Below are positions 32,975 to 42,059 of a stretch of DNA of 64,000 nt, piece after piece. The notes under the pieces were generated by a model. That model saw only the letters and a list, made by a program, of their open reading frames with translations. It searched no databases and had not been told where the DNA came from. Location: contig DWYJ01000041.1 in assembly GCA_019118745.1 (NCBI GenBank), forward strand, positions 1-64,000, given 5' to 3'. Each line of letters opens with the position of its first letter. The stretch's first letter is position 1. The position numbers and the translations under genes were made by a program. The DNA comes from Candidatus Desulfovibrio gallistercoris (GTDB taxonomy: Bacteria > Desulfobacterota > Desulfovibrionia > Desulfovibrionales > Desulfovibrionaceae).

Positions 32975-33643
32975 ATGAGCGTCATGCACGAATTTACCAA
33001 GGGCCTCTGGCAGGACTTGCCGCCCTTCCGCCTGGTGCTGGGCCTCTGTCCCACCCTGGCCGTGACCAGTTCGGCCAATAACGGTCTGGGCATGGGGGCT
33101 GCCGTCATCTTCGTCCTTGTGCTGTCCAACATGCTCATTTCCATGGTGCGCGGCATCATCCCCAAAAAGGTGCGCATCGCCTGCTTCATCGTCATCGCGG
33201 CCTCTCTGGTGGTGGCGGTGGAGCTGCTCATGCAGGCCTATGCCTATCCGCTCTATCAGCAGCTCGGCATCTTTGTGCCGCTCATCGTCGTGAACTGCAT
33301 CATCCTGGCCCGCGCGGAGGCCTTTGCCGCCAAGAACGGCGTGGCCGCCTCGGTGGCCGACGGGCTGGGCATCGGGCTGGGCTTCACCCTGTCGCTGACC
33401 TTCCTGGGCTCCCTGCGCGAGATCCTGGGCAACGGGACCTGGTTCGGCATGCCCGTCATGTGGGAGGGCTTCGAGCCGTTCCGCATCATGGTGCAGGCGC
33501 CGGGGGCCTTCATCTGCCTGGGGCTCATCCTGGCGGGGATGAACGTCATCAACGTCTGGCAGGCGCGGCGCAAGGGCCTGCGCGAGCCCGATCCGGTGGG
33601 TTGCAGCGGCTGCGGCTGCTGCTCGCTCGACAAGAAGGACTGA
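32975..33643 (+). CDS. rnfE: Rnf complex subunit RnfE
   Basis: This 222-aa integral membrane protein has six helices. It contains LGLCPTLAVTSSANNGLGMG, one of the paired Cys-bearing repeats that RnfA and RnfE share and that hold the intramembrane [2Fe-2S] cluster, and FVPLIVVNCIILARAEAFA. The tail GCSGCGCCSLDKKD is unusually Cys-rich and lies outside the membrane region; its role is unknown. A ribosome site (AGGAGGCACC) precedes the ATG. Confidence 0.94.
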   Translation: MSVMHEFTKGLWQDLPPFRLVLGLCPTLAVTSSANNGLGMGAAVIFVLVLSNMLISMVRGIIPKKVRIACFIVIAASLVVAVELLMQAYAYPLYQQLGIFVPLIVVNCIILARAEAFAAKNGVAASVADGLGIGLGFTLSLTFLGSLREILGNGTWFGMPVMWEGFEPFRIMVQAPGAFICLGLILAGMNVINVWQARRKGLREPDPVGCSGCGCCSLDKKD

Positions 33644-33655
33644 TAGGAGACGGAT

Positions 33656-34231
33656 ATGGAAATCTTCCAGTTGTTCATTGCCGCCATCTTCGTCAACAAC
33701 ATCGTCCTTGCGCAGTATCTGGGCAACTGCCCCTATCTGGGCTGCTCCAAGGAAAAGAGCGTGGCGCTGGGCATGGGCGGCGCGGTGATCTTCGTCATCG
33801 TCGTCTCCACGCTCTGCACCTGGCTCATGCAGAGATACGTGCTGGCGCCCTACGGCCTCGGCTATCTGCAGACCATCGTCTTCATCGTGGTCATCGCCTC
33901 GCTGGTGCAGTTCGTGGAGATGTTCCTCAAGAAGATGGTCCCGCCGCTCTACGCGGCGCTGGGCATCTTCCTGCCGCTCATCACCACCAACTGCGCGGTC
34001 ATGGGGGTGGCCATCCTGGTGCAGCGCGAGGAGTACGACCTCGTGACCTCGCTGCTCTATGGTCTGGCTTCGGGCATGGGCTTCACGCTGGCTCTGCTGC
34101 TCATGGCGGGCATTCGCGAGCGTCTGGATACCTGCCGTCTGCCCAAGGCGCTGGCGGGAACGCCCATCGCGCTGATCATGGCCGGGCTCATGTCGCTGGC
34201 CTTCATGGGCTTCAAGGGTATGGCGCAGTAG
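33656..34231 (+). CDS. rnfA: Rnf complex subunit RnfA
   Basis: This 191-aa integral membrane protein has six helices and is the pseudo-twofold partner of RnfE. Family blocks are FVNNIVLAQYLGNCPYLGCS, with the conserved Cys of the shared intramembrane [2Fe-2S] site, and LGIFLPLITTNCAVMGVAIL. It follows rnfE by 12 bp behind TAGGAGACGG. It forms part of the ion-pumping membrane core. Confidence 0.95.
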   Translation: MEIFQLFIAAIFVNNIVLAQYLGNCPYLGCSKEKSVALGMGGAVIFVIVVSTLCTWLMQRYVLAPYGLGYLQTIVFIVVIASLVQFVEMFLKKMVPPLYAALGIFLPLITTNCAVMGVAILVQREEYDLVTSLLYGLASGMGFTLALLLMAGIRERLDTCRLPKALAGTPIALIMAGLMSLAFMGFKGMAQ

Positions 34232-34274
34232 CGCCGTCCGAACACGCCGCCTGCGGGCGGATGAGGATTCTGCT

Positions 34275-35159
34275 ATGGTGACGACATCCATCATCATCCT
34301 TTTCGGGCTGGGGCTGCTGGCTTCGGTGGTGCTGGCCGTGGCTTCGCGCGTCTTCTACATCAAGGAGGACCCGCGCGTGGAGGCCGTGCTGGAAGTGCTG
34401 CCCGGGGCCAATTGCGGCGGCTGCGGCTTTGCCGGTTGCGAAGGCTACGCCGCTGCGGTGGTCAATGACCCCAAGATCCCGGCCAACAGCTGCTGCGCCG
34501 GCGGCGCGCAGACCAGCATCGCCGTGGGCGAACTGACGGGCAAGACCGTGTCCGAGGCCGAGCCCCTCATGTCGCTGCGCCGCTGCGACAAGGTGGCCGG
34601 CAACGTGGCCCTGCGCTATCAATATCAGGGCATGCCCTCCTGCGCGGCGGCGGCCATGTTGCGCGGCGGCGTGGACAACTGCCAGTATTCCTGCCTCGGT
34701 TTCGGCGACTGCGTCGTGGGCTGCCCCTTCGAGGCCATGCGCATCGTCAACGGCCTTGTGCAGGTGGATGCCCGCAAGTGCATCGGCTGCGGGCGCTGCG
34801 TGCAGACCTGCCCGCGTGGGGTGCTGGAGCTCGTGCCCAAGCGGGCCCGCGTGGCCGTGTACTGCAATACCCGCGACAAGCTGCGCGCCGTGACCGACAT
34901 CTGCGACAGCGGTTGCATCAAGTGCTGCAAGTGCGTCAAGGCCTGTCCGGCCAAGGCCGTGCGGCTGGAGAACAACCGCATCGTCATCGACCAGCTGCAA
35001 TGTCTTTCCTACGGCGGCGAGTGCAACGAGGCCTGTGTGGCCGGTTGTCCGCGGCATATCTTCCGCTACACGCGGGGCATCATGGAAGAGATACGCCCCG
35101 TTTCCGGGACCATCCCCCAGACCGCCGCTGCCGCCCCGCAGGCGTCCGCCCAGGAGTAA
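34275..35159 (+). CDS. rnfB: Rnf complex subunit RnfB
   Basis: This 294-aa protein has an N-terminal membrane anchor. The 4Fe-4S domain of RnfB follows (GANCGGCGFAGCEGYA ... CC, about 45-80), then several ferredoxin-type motifs: CQYSCLGFGDCVVGCP, CIGCGRCVQTCP, CDSGCIKCCKCVKACP and CNEACVAGCP. It is the ferredoxin-interacting subunit that feeds electrons into the complex. It is 43 bp after rnfA, the widest gap in the operon. The C-terminal 15 residues are Ala/Pro/Gln-rich. Confidence 0.95.
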   Translation: MVTTSIIILFGLGLLASVVLAVASRVFYIKEDPRVEAVLEVLPGANCGGCGFAGCEGYAAAVVNDPKIPANSCCAGGAQTSIAVGELTGKTVSEAEPLMSLRRCDKVAGNVALRYQYQGMPSCAAAAMLRGGVDNCQYSCLGFGDCVVGCPFEAMRIVNGLVQVDARKCIGCGRCVQTCPRGVLELVPKRARVAVYCNTRDKLRAVTDICDSGCIKCCKCVKACPAKAVRLENNRIVIDQLQCLSYGGECNEACVAGCPRHIFRYTRGIMEEIRPVSGTIPQTAAAAPQASAQE

Positions 35160-35163
35160 CGTC

Positions 35164-36174
35164 ATGGTAAAGTCTTCCTCCCTTTTTCGTCCTCTTGCCG
35201 CCCGCTGCGGGCGGCGTGATTTCCTGCGCGGCCTGCTTCTGGGCGGCGGCGCGCTGGCCGGGATGGGCCTGCTGCCGGGGACGGCCCGGGCCCTCGCCCT
35301 GCCGGGAGCCGCGCCCTATGCTCGTACCGAACTCTTCATGGGCACTTTCGTGCGCGTGCAGATCGCCGGATGCGGTCAGGCGCAGGCCTCCGAGGCGGCG
35401 GAGCGCGCCCTCGGCCTGGGGCGGCGTCTGGCCGCCCTGTATGACCGGCATGACGGCGGTTCTCCGGTGAGCGTGCTCAATGCGCGGGGGAGCCTGGACG
35501 GCGCTCCCGCCGAGCTGTGTTCCCTGCTGGAGCAGGCGGCCGCCATCCATGCCCGCACGCCGCATTTCGACATCAGCGTGCTGCCCCTGCTGCAATGGCG
35601 GCAGGCCGCGGGCGCAGGCCCGGACGCGAAGGCGGACAAGGCGCTGCGCGAGCTCGTGGATGCCCGCGCCATCCGGGTGGACGGCAGCCGTATCCGGCTG
35701 CTGCGGCAGGGCATGGGCATCACCCTGGACGGCATCGCCAAGGGGGCGGTGGTGGACGCCATCTCCGCCGAGCTGCTCCGCTGCGGCTGCCCCGATCACC
35801 TCGTGGATGCGGGTGGCGACATCGTGGCCCGCGGTACGGCCGACGGCGGCAGGCCGTGGACCATCGCCGTGGAGGACCCCGAAAAGCGCGGCAGCTATCC
35901 CGCCGTCCTGCCTCTGCGGGATCAGGCCATAGCCACGTCCGGCAATTATGAGCAGTCCGGCGGGCATCTTTGCGATCCCCGCAGCGGCGCCGTCTCCCGC
36001 CTGCGTTCGTGCAGCGTGGTGGCCGGGCGGTGCAGCCTGGCCGATGCGCTGGCTACCGGCCTTTCCCTGCTGCCCGCCGGGCATGTGGCTGCGGGCGCGG
36101 CGGCCCATGCGGCGGCGAGCCTTGCCGTGGACGGCGGCGGACGTTCGGCCTTTTCGGCCAACTGGCCCGCGTGA
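35164..36174 (+). CDS. apbE: FAD:protein FMN transferase (ApbE)
   Basis: This 336-aa exported enzyme attaches FMN to Thr in S/T-GAT motifs of flavoproteins such as RnfG. A twin-arginine signal is visible (RRDFLRGLLLGGGALAGMGLL in two blocks), so it is folded before export. Family blocks are FMGTFVRVQ, MGITLDGIAKGAVVDA, LVDAGGDIVARG and AIATSGNYEQ. It follows rnfB by 4 bp, which fits a job in maturing the Rnf flavins. A strong terminator ends the operon. Confidence 0.94.
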   Translation: MVKSSSLFRPLAARCGRRDFLRGLLLGGGALAGMGLLPGTARALALPGAAPYARTELFMGTFVRVQIAGCGQAQASEAAERALGLGRRLAALYDRHDGGSPVSVLNARGSLDGAPAELCSLLEQAAAIHARTPHFDISVLPLLQWRQAAGAGPDAKADKALRELVDARAIRVDGSRIRLLRQGMGITLDGIAKGAVVDAISAELLRCGCPDHLVDAGGDIVARGTADGGRPWTIAVEDPEKRGSYPAVLPLRDQAIATSGNYEQSGGHLCDPRSGAVSRLRSCSVVAGRCSLADALATGLSLLPAGHVAAGAAAHAAASLAVDGGGRSAFSANWPA

Positions 36175-36207
36175 CGTGTCCCGGCGGCGGGCCGGGGACA
36201 CGCGGCG

Positions 36208-36244
36208 AAGAGGGGAGAGCTTCCGGCTCTCCCCTCTTTCTTTT
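36208..36244 (+). terminator. Rho-independent terminator of the rnf-apbE operon
   Basis: AAGAGGGGAGAGC pairs with GCTCTCCCCTCTT (loop TTCCG), followed by TTCTTTT. Confidence 0.9.
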
Positions 36245-36280
36245 GCGCTGCCCGGCATGGGGAGCGCGGGTCTTTCCGCC

Positions 36281-36309
36281 TTGTCAATATTCTAGGAATA
36301 TTCTAGAAA
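36281..36309 (+). promoter_or_regulatory. Possible promoter of the TPR gene with a repeated AATATTCTAG motif
   Basis: TTGTCA (36281-36286) and TAGAAA (36304-36309) are 17 bp apart. The spacer is built from two direct copies of AATATTCTAG, 11 bp apart, which could be a regulator site. The gene starts 54 bp downstream. Confidence 0.4.
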
Positions 36310-36363
36310 AAGGGACATCGTCCACCGGGCAGCCGCCCGCTCCCAGAAAAAGAGAAAACGATC

Positions 36364-37320
36364 ATGTCGCGTTCCAAACGAAAATCTTCCGCGCGGCGGA
36401 ATGTCTCCGCCGCCGACACGCCTGCTGCTGCCGCTTCTTCCGTTTCATGCACGGAAACGACGCCAGCCGGACCTGACGCCGCGGCCTCTGCCGCCCCTGC
36501 GTCCGTCTCCCGTACGCAAACGGCGCAGGCCGGGCTTGACGATACGATCCCTGCCGCACCGCCCAGCCCAGTGACGCTCCCTCTGCCGGGCAGCGTTCCG
36601 CCGCAAGTTCCCGGGAGCCCGAAAACGGGCGTTTCCGGGCTCACCTGCGTGCTTTGCTGCATCATCTGCCTGCTGGCCGGTCTGTTGCTGGGGAACCTCC
36701 TGCCGCATGTCCTCGACGGACGGGGTGGGGGAGGGGAGCCCGCACGTCCCGAGGCGGCCGCTTCGTCTCCGGCCCCGGCAGCGGCTCAGGCCGAGGCTGC
36801 CTCTCCGTCCGCGCCCGCTGCGCCGTCCGCCGCGGCGGCAGCCCCCGCGCAGGGAGCGGCGCAGGCGATGTCCCCGCAAGCGGGTGCGAATCTGGAGCTG
36901 GAGCACATCGGCCACCTCGAAAAGAGCCTTGCCGCCAATCCGCAGGATGTCGCGCGCTGGACGGAGCTTGGCAATGCCTACTTCGACATGCATCAGCCGC
37001 TCAAGGCCATCGAGGCCTATGAACGCTCGCTGGCGCTGCGGCCCGGCGATCCCAACGTGCTGACCGATCTGGGCATCATGTACCGTGAGAGCGGGCAATA
37101 CGAACTGGCCCTGCGGAGCTTTGACCGGGCCATGCGCGCGGACCCGACGCACGAGAATTCCCGTTTCAACAAGGGGATCGTCCTGCTGTTCGACCTGCAC
37201 CGGCATGCCGAGGCCAAGGCTGTCTGGCAGGAGCTGCTGCGCATGAATCCCCGGGCCACGGCCCCGGACGGGACGGGCCTGCGCACGCTCATCGAGCAGT
37301 GCGACAAGCCGTTGCCCTGA
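36364..37320 (+). CDS. Membrane-anchored tetratricopeptide repeat protein
   Basis: This 318-aa protein has a long disordered Ala/Pro/Thr-rich start (residues 1-95) and a Cys-rich membrane helix (LTCVLCCIICLLAGLLLGNLL in two blocks, about 95-117). A second Ala/Pro linker follows, then three TPR units (about 185-290: ARWTELGNAYFDMHQPLKAI, NVLTDLGIMYRESGQYELAL, and a third). The TPR part resembles CcmH/NrfG-type TPR domains, but no heme-maturation genes are adjacent. It probably scaffolds a periplasmic complex; its partners are unknown. Confidence 0.8.
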   Translation: MSRSKRKSSARRNVSAADTPAAAASSVSCTETTPAGPDAAASAAPASVSRTQTAQAGLDDTIPAAPPSPVTLPLPGSVPPQVPGSPKTGVSGLTCVLCCIICLLAGLLLGNLLPHVLDGRGGGGEPARPEAAASSPAPAAAQAEAASPSAPAAPSAAAAAPAQGAAQAMSPQAGANLELEHIGHLEKSLAANPQDVARWTELGNAYFDMHQPLKAIEAYERSLALRPGDPNVLTDLGIMYRESGQYELALRSFDRAMRADPTHENSRFNKGIVLLFDLHRHAEAKAVWQELLRMNPRATAPDGTGLRTLIEQCDKPLP

Positions 37321-37429
37321 CGTCTGTCGAGAAGATCTTGCAATCATCGCATCTGCCTGAACGACATGCCAACTCGCTATGTCCTGCTTGCTTCCGGTGA
37401 GAGACCGCCGCATGTCCCGCCTTCCCCTG

Positions 37430-37517
37430 CGGAAAGCGCGCTGGGGAAGGGATGGGGGGCGTGGGGGGAAGGGGAACCCCTCCCGCGCCGGCGGAGGGGT
37501 TCCCCTTCCCCCCAAAC
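37430..37517. repeat. Composite palindromic repeat, copy 5
   Basis: GAAAGCGCGCTGGGGAAGGG and GGGGGGCGTGGGGGGAAGG lead into the palindrome GGAACCCCTCC...GGAGGGGTTCC and CCTTCCCCCC. It lies between the TPR and the sensor-like gene, 47 bp before the latter start. Confidence 0.8.
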
Positions 37518-37563
37518 GAAACCGCACATAGTGTCAACAGGCCCTGGGAGTGGGAGAAAAGCC

Positions 37564-40500
37564 ATGTTTGAACGCATCCGTACGGCGGTCGCCGCCGTGA
37601 GTCTGTCCCGTCACCTGCGCACGATGCTGCCGTCCGCGCTGGCGATCCTGCTGCTTTGCGCCGCCACGGCCGGCGCGGCCATCCTGCAACCGCCGGCGCC
37701 GCCCGTGCCGCCCGTGGCCCGGACGCTCCCCGCCGGGGAGTCCGCGGAGATGGTGCCCGCTCATTTGAGCCAGCCCAGCCTGTCCCTGCTGCCTTTCCTT
37801 CAGGTCTATGTGGACACGACGGGCGAGATGGACGTGGAAGAGGTGGCGGCCCTGGCGCCGGACAAGAACTTCGCGCCGCTGGACGTGAAGCGCCTGCCGC
37901 GCGTGACGGGCGTGACCTGGCTGCGCTTCGTGCTGGATGCCGCCGCGCCTGGCCAGGAGAGCAGCGCCATCCTGCTCGACATGGGCGAGAGCGTGCCCGG
38001 TACGCCCACGCTCTATAATCCGCTGTTCGATACCCTGAGCAATTCTGTGGAGTGGCGGGAAAATACGCCGACCTCCCGCAATGTCCTGCTGCTGCCCCGC
38101 GCGGGCGCGGAAGCGCAGGTCTGCTTCCTGCGGCTGGACGGGCTGCCCGGGCTGTGGTTCTCGCCCACGCTGCGCACGCCGCACAATGCAGCTACGGATC
38201 TTTCCGGCCTGGCCTCCAAGAGCGCGCTGGTCGCGCTGGCGGTGGTCATGCTGCTGTGTCTGTTGCGCGGCCTGTCCGAGCATGGCCAGTGGCGCATCTG
38301 GACGGCCCTGTATGTCGCGGCCGCGCTGGTGCAGGGGTATTTCGGCATCCCCGGCAACGGGGCCGGATATTTTTCGCTCGAGGATACGGCCGCTTTGCTG
38401 ACGCCGGGCCTGGCGCTCATGTTCCTGCCGCATGTGGGGCGGCATCTCATGCAGACGCGGGGGCGGCACCGCTTCCTTGACGCGCAGTTCATCCTGCTGG
38501 TGCTGCCCGGCGCGGCGCTGGCCCTGCTGCCGCTGGTGCCGGACATGGCCTGGACGGCGCGTTATCTGCCCCTCTGGCCCGCCGGCAGCCTGCTGTGCGT
38601 GCCCACGGCCACGGCGGCCTGCCTCATGGGCCTGCCGGGGGCGCGGCGCTTCCTGCTGGGCATCCTCCTGCAGTCGGCGGCCGTGGCCGCGTCCGTCCTC
38701 GGGCTGGACTCCGGCTATGCGCCCGGCGTGCTGGACTCGCTGCCGCTCTGGGGCACGGCCCTGAGCGCGCTGCTCATCACCGCGACCGCCGTTCCCCGTC
38801 GGGAAGAGGAGGAAGACGAGGAAGAGGCCCCCATCGACCTGACCATGCCGGCCGTCAGCCAGGGGGTGTCCCTGGCCGATGACGGGCCGTTGAGCATGGG
38901 GACGCCCCAGCGTTCGGATCAGCTCCCTCTGCTGGAGGACCCCCATCTGCGCCTGCTGCCCTCGAGCGAGGAGGGCATAGCCCTGCCCCGCCTGGACGAG
39001 GAGATGCCGGAGCCCGTCGCCACCCCCGTGCCGCCTCGGACGGAAACGCCGCCCGCGCCGTCCGCACGGCCCGCGGCCGATCCGCTGGATGCCGAGCGGC
39101 TGGAGGAAGCCCTGCGGCGTCCTTTGGACGACCTCATGCGGGAGAGCGCCGTGCTGGATCAGTGCTCTTTGCCGCCTTCCGCGCGGGAGACGGCCCGGAA
39201 CATGACCACGGCCGCCCGTCAGATGCTGGCGGTGCTGCGGGACCCTGCCAGCGTCCTGCCCGGCGTGTCCGCCCCGGCTCTGCAGGAGACCTTCGATCTG
39301 CAGGAACTCATGCGTTCGGTGCATGATTCCGTGGCCGCGGCGGCGGAGAACAGCGGCATCGCCCTGGCCTGGTACATGCCTCCCTACCTGCCGTCCTTCT
39401 ACAGCGGCGAATATCAGGCGCTGGATGCGGTGCTGCGCGAACTGCTGGAAAGCGCCGTCCGCGCCACGCGTCAGGGGGCTGTGCATTTTTCGGTCCGGCG
39501 CGTGCCGGACAGCGACGATCCCGGTTATCTGCTGTTCACCGTACAGGACAGCGGCTCCGGGACGCCCCCGGCGGAACGTTCCAGCCTGGCGCTGAGTCAC
39601 GCCTGGGAACTGGCCGGGCGCAGCAACGGCTTTTTGAGCGCCGAGTGCGGCATCAGGGGCGCGACCATCGCCTTCACCCTGCATCTGGAGCCTGTGGAAG
39701 GCGCAGCGGAGGCCCCGTCGGCTCCGTCGGCGGCCCACGCGGGCCGGTCCGCCCGGCGGGCGCGCATCCTCGTGTGCACGCCCGGCGCTATGGACCGTCA
39801 GGCGCTGGTGCACATGCTCGACGGCTTGTCCTGCGTGGTCCTGCAGGCGCGTACCCTGCCGGAAGCGCTGGCCCTGCATGAACAGCGCCCGGTGACCATG
39901 CTCATCGCCTCCGGTTCGCAGGTGTCCGTCAAGGCGCAGGAAACGCTGGAGCGTTTCCGCCAGCGCGCCACGGCGGCGCATCTGCCGGTCTTCGGGGCCA
40001 TCGCCGTCACCGGGGACGACAGCCAGTGGGATGCGCTGGCCGCGGCAGGCTTCACGCATGCCCTGCTGGAGCCTGTGGATCGTGAGGCCCTGCGTCAGAC
40101 GGTGCGGGAGATCCTGGAAGCCTTCTTCGGCAGTCAGGGCGCGGAGGAGGCTGCCTCTTCGGAGGCTGCCGCGGGCCATCCCGCCGGCTTCCCGCCGCTT
40201 TCCGGCCTGCTGGCGTCGCCGTCCCGTGGGCGGGAAGAGGCGCAGCCCGGCGAGCCCGCCCCTGAAGCGGCTGCCGAGGCCGCGCCCGCGTCGGAAGACG
40301 TGGCCGCGGTTTCCTCCGCCGGGCAGGCGACGCTGCCGGAGACCGGCGAAGAGCCGGCTGCCGCCCCGGCGGAAAGCGTGGAGGATGCGCGCCCGGCTCT
40401 GGATAATCGCTGGGGCGAGACGGCCCCTGCCGTAGAGACGGCGAGCGGCGCGACGCAGGCCGCAACGGTCACGGACACGCCGGAAACGGCCCCGGCAGAG

Positions 40501-42015
40501 GATCTGCCTGTCATCGACAATCAGTGGGGCGCGGCTCCTGCGGCTTCTCCCGCAGCGGAGGAACTGCCGGATCTGGATAACCAGTGGGGCCGGACCGTGC
40601 CCACGACGTTCATGGCGCGTGAGGAAGCCACGCCTGCCGCTGCTGAAGAAGCGGCTCCGCCTGTCGAGGCGACCGTGCAGGAGGCCCCCGCGCCGTATGC
40701 GGAAGAGATCTTGCTGCCTGAGGCCCCTGCGGCCTCTGCCGCATCCGCTGCGCCGTCCGTAACGGAGCTGGCCGTGACGGAGCAGCCCTCGGAAGCGGAG
40801 GCGGATCTGCCGTCCCCGGCCGGGGAAAGCGCTTCTCAGGCCCAAGCGGAAAACCTGCCGCCGCTTGAGGATGCTGCGGAGACGGCGGCCGCGCCGGCCG
40901 CAGCCGTGGCGCCGGAAACCAAGGCGGCATCGGCAGATACGGTGACGCCGGACGAGGCGGCGGCCGATGCGGCGGAGGATGATGGAGCGCTTGCGACCGG
41001 TGATGCCGGGGAGGGCGCTGCCGCGCCGCTCGCGGCCACGCCGTCGGCTTCTGCGGGCATCTCGCCGCAGGTCACGCCTTCGCCTGCTTCCGGCGAATTC
41101 CTGGAGTGGGTGGGCGAGCCGACGCCCATCCCGTCCAGCCGCCCCAAGGCTGAAGGTATCCGCAAGCCCGCCGCGCAGGCCGCAGCGGAAACGTCGGCCC
41201 CTGCGGGCGCAGCACAGCCGGTCACGCTGACCATGCAGGAAGCCCTCAGGGCTGCGGAGCAGGGACAGCTGCCGGGCGCGCAGAAGGCGGCACCGCAGCC
41301 TCAGGCGCGCCAGACGTCCGCCGTGCTGGATCTGCCCACACCTTCCGAAGGCGCGGCGGAAGAGAACGGCGCCGGCGTACCGTCCTTCCTGCGGCGAGTG
41401 CTGGGGCGTCTGCAGGGGCAAAGCGAAAGCACGAGCACGCCGTCCGGGCCGCAGAGCGGCCGGGCCCGCGCGGCCGATGCACGCCGCAGAGCGGCCCTGG
41501 CGGCCCGCACCGGCGGTCAGGCTCCGTCCGCTCCCGCCACCTCCGGCACGCCTGCCGCTGCCCCGGCTGCCGCAGGCAGCGCAGCGGCTCCTGTGAGCGC
41601 ACCGTCCGTGGAAAGGCCCGTGGCCGTCACGACGCCTGCCGCTCCCGCAGCCCAGACGTACACGCCGCCGGTCGCGCCTGACCCGGCTCCCGCGCCCGCT
41701 CCGTCAGCCGCTCCCGCGGCAGGGAGCGGCGCCGCCGCCGATCAGGAGATGCTGGATCTCGTGGCCCGTTTCGACGCCGCCGTGCGCAAGGCGCAACAGG
41801 CCTTTGCCAACGGCAATTGCCTTACGGTCGCCGTGGCGGCGGAGAGCATCGCCCGCGATGCGGACGCTTACGGCTTCCGTTCGCTGGGCCGCATGGCGCG
41901 TTGCGTGGAACAGGCGGGCCGTCATGAGGATCTGGGCGCGCTGCGGGATCTGTTGCCGGATCTGGTGGCGCAGGTGGAACGCAACCGCATCGCCATCCAG
42001 AAGGAACTGCGCTGA
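37564..42015 (+). CDS. Very large degenerate hybrid sensor kinase-like protein (7TM, HATPase, receiver-like, HPt-like)
   Basis: This 1483-aa protein has an exported sensor domain of the 7TMR-DISM type (about 40-215) and seven helices (about 218-410). An HATPase domain follows (about 578-710: VQDSGSGTPP equals the G1 box), then a receiver-like domain (about 735-856). A roughly 530-residue Ala/Pro/Glu linker includes three DN(R/Q)WG repeats near 948, 985 and 1004. An HPt-like helix bundle ends the protein (about 1393-1483). Key residues look lost: no HisKA His box, N-box Asn replaced (ELLESAVRAT), LIASGSQ at the receiver phospho-Asp strand, and AESIARDADAYG where AHxLKG is expected. It may be a ligand-sensing pseudokinase scaffold. 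The ATG at 37564 follows GGGAG. Confidence 0.75.
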   Translation: MFERIRTAVAAVSLSRHLRTMLPSALAILLLCAATAGAAILQPPAPPVPPVARTLPAGESAEMVPAHLSQPSLSLLPFLQVYVDTTGEMDVEEVAALAPDKNFAPLDVKRLPRVTGVTWLRFVLDAAAPGQESSAILLDMGESVPGTPTLYNPLFDTLSNSVEWRENTPTSRNVLLLPRAGAEAQVCFLRLDGLPGLWFSPTLRTPHNAATDLSGLASKSALVALAVVMLLCLLRGLSEHGQWRIWTALYVAAALVQGYFGIPGNGAGYFSLEDTAALLTPGLALMFLPHVGRHLMQTRGRHRFLDAQFILLVLPGAALALLPLVPDMAWTARYLPLWPAGSLLCVPTATAACLMGLPGARRFLLGILLQSAAVAASVLGLDSGYAPGVLDSLPLWGTALSALLITATAVPRREEEEDEEEAPIDLTMPAVSQGVSLADDGPLSMGTPQRSDQLPLLEDPHLRLLPSSEEGIALPRLDEEMPEPVATPVPPRTETPPAPSARPAADPLDAERLEEALRRPLDDLMRESAVLDQCSLPPSARETARNMTTAARQMLAVLRDPASVLPGVSAPALQETFDLQELMRSVHDSVAAAAENSGIALAWYMPPYLPSFYSGEYQALDAVLRELLESAVRATRQGAVHFSVRRVPDSDDPGYLLFTVQDSGSGTPPAERSSLALSHAWELAGRSNGFLSAECGIRGATIAFTLHLEPVEGAAEAPSAPSAAHAGRSARRARILVCTPGAMDRQALVHMLDGLSCVVLQARTLPEALALHEQRPVTMLIASGSQVSVKAQETLERFRQRATAAHLPVFGAIAVTGDDSQWDALAAAGFTHALLEPVDREALRQTVREILEAFFGSQGAEEAASSEAAAGHPAGFPPLSGLLASPSRGREEAQPGEPAPEAAAEAAPASEDVAAVSSAGQATLPETGEEPAAAPAESVEDARPALDNRWGETAPAVETASGATQAATVTDTPETAPAEDLPVIDNQWGAAPAASPAAEELPDLDNQWGRTVPTTFMAREEATPAAAEEAAPPVEATVQEAPAPYAEEILLPEAPAASAASAAPSVTELAVTEQPSEAEADLPSPAGESASQAQAENLPPLEDAAETAAAPAAAVAPETKAASADTVTPDEAAADAAEDDGALATGDAGEGAAAPLAATPSASAGISPQVTPSPASGEFLEWVGEPTPIPSSRPKAEGIRKPAAQAAAETSAPAGAAQPVTLTMQEALRAAEQGQLPGAQKAAPQPQARQTSAVLDLPTPSEGAAEENGAGVPSFLRRVLGRLQGQSESTSTPSGPQSGRARAADARRRAALAARTGGQAPSAPATSGTPAAAPAAAGSAAAPVSAPSVERPVAVTTPAAPAAQTYTPPVAPDPAPAPAPSAAPAAGSGAAADQEMLDLVARFDAAVRKAQQAFANGNCLTVAVAAESIARDADAYGFRSLGRMARCVEQAGRHEDLGALRDLLPDLVAQVERNRIAIQKELR

Positions 42016-42018
42016 GTT

Positions 42019-42047
42019 TTTCCGGCCCGCCTTGGCGGGCCGGAAAT
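42019..42047 (+). terminator. Hairpin after the sensor-like gene
   Basis: TTTCCGGCCCGCC-TTG-GCGGGCCGGAAA forms a perfect stem between the two genes, without a strong T-run after it. It could attenuate read-through into the cardiolipin synthase gene. Confidence 0.5.
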
Positions 42048-42059
42048 CGGTTTGCCGCC

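Noticed and set aside
37534..41421. A 1295-codon open frame antisense to the hybrid sensor gene
   Set aside because: GC-rich coding DNA leaves the antisense frame open. Its Arg/Gly/Gln-rich product has no domain, signal or ribosome site, while the sense frame has clear domains.
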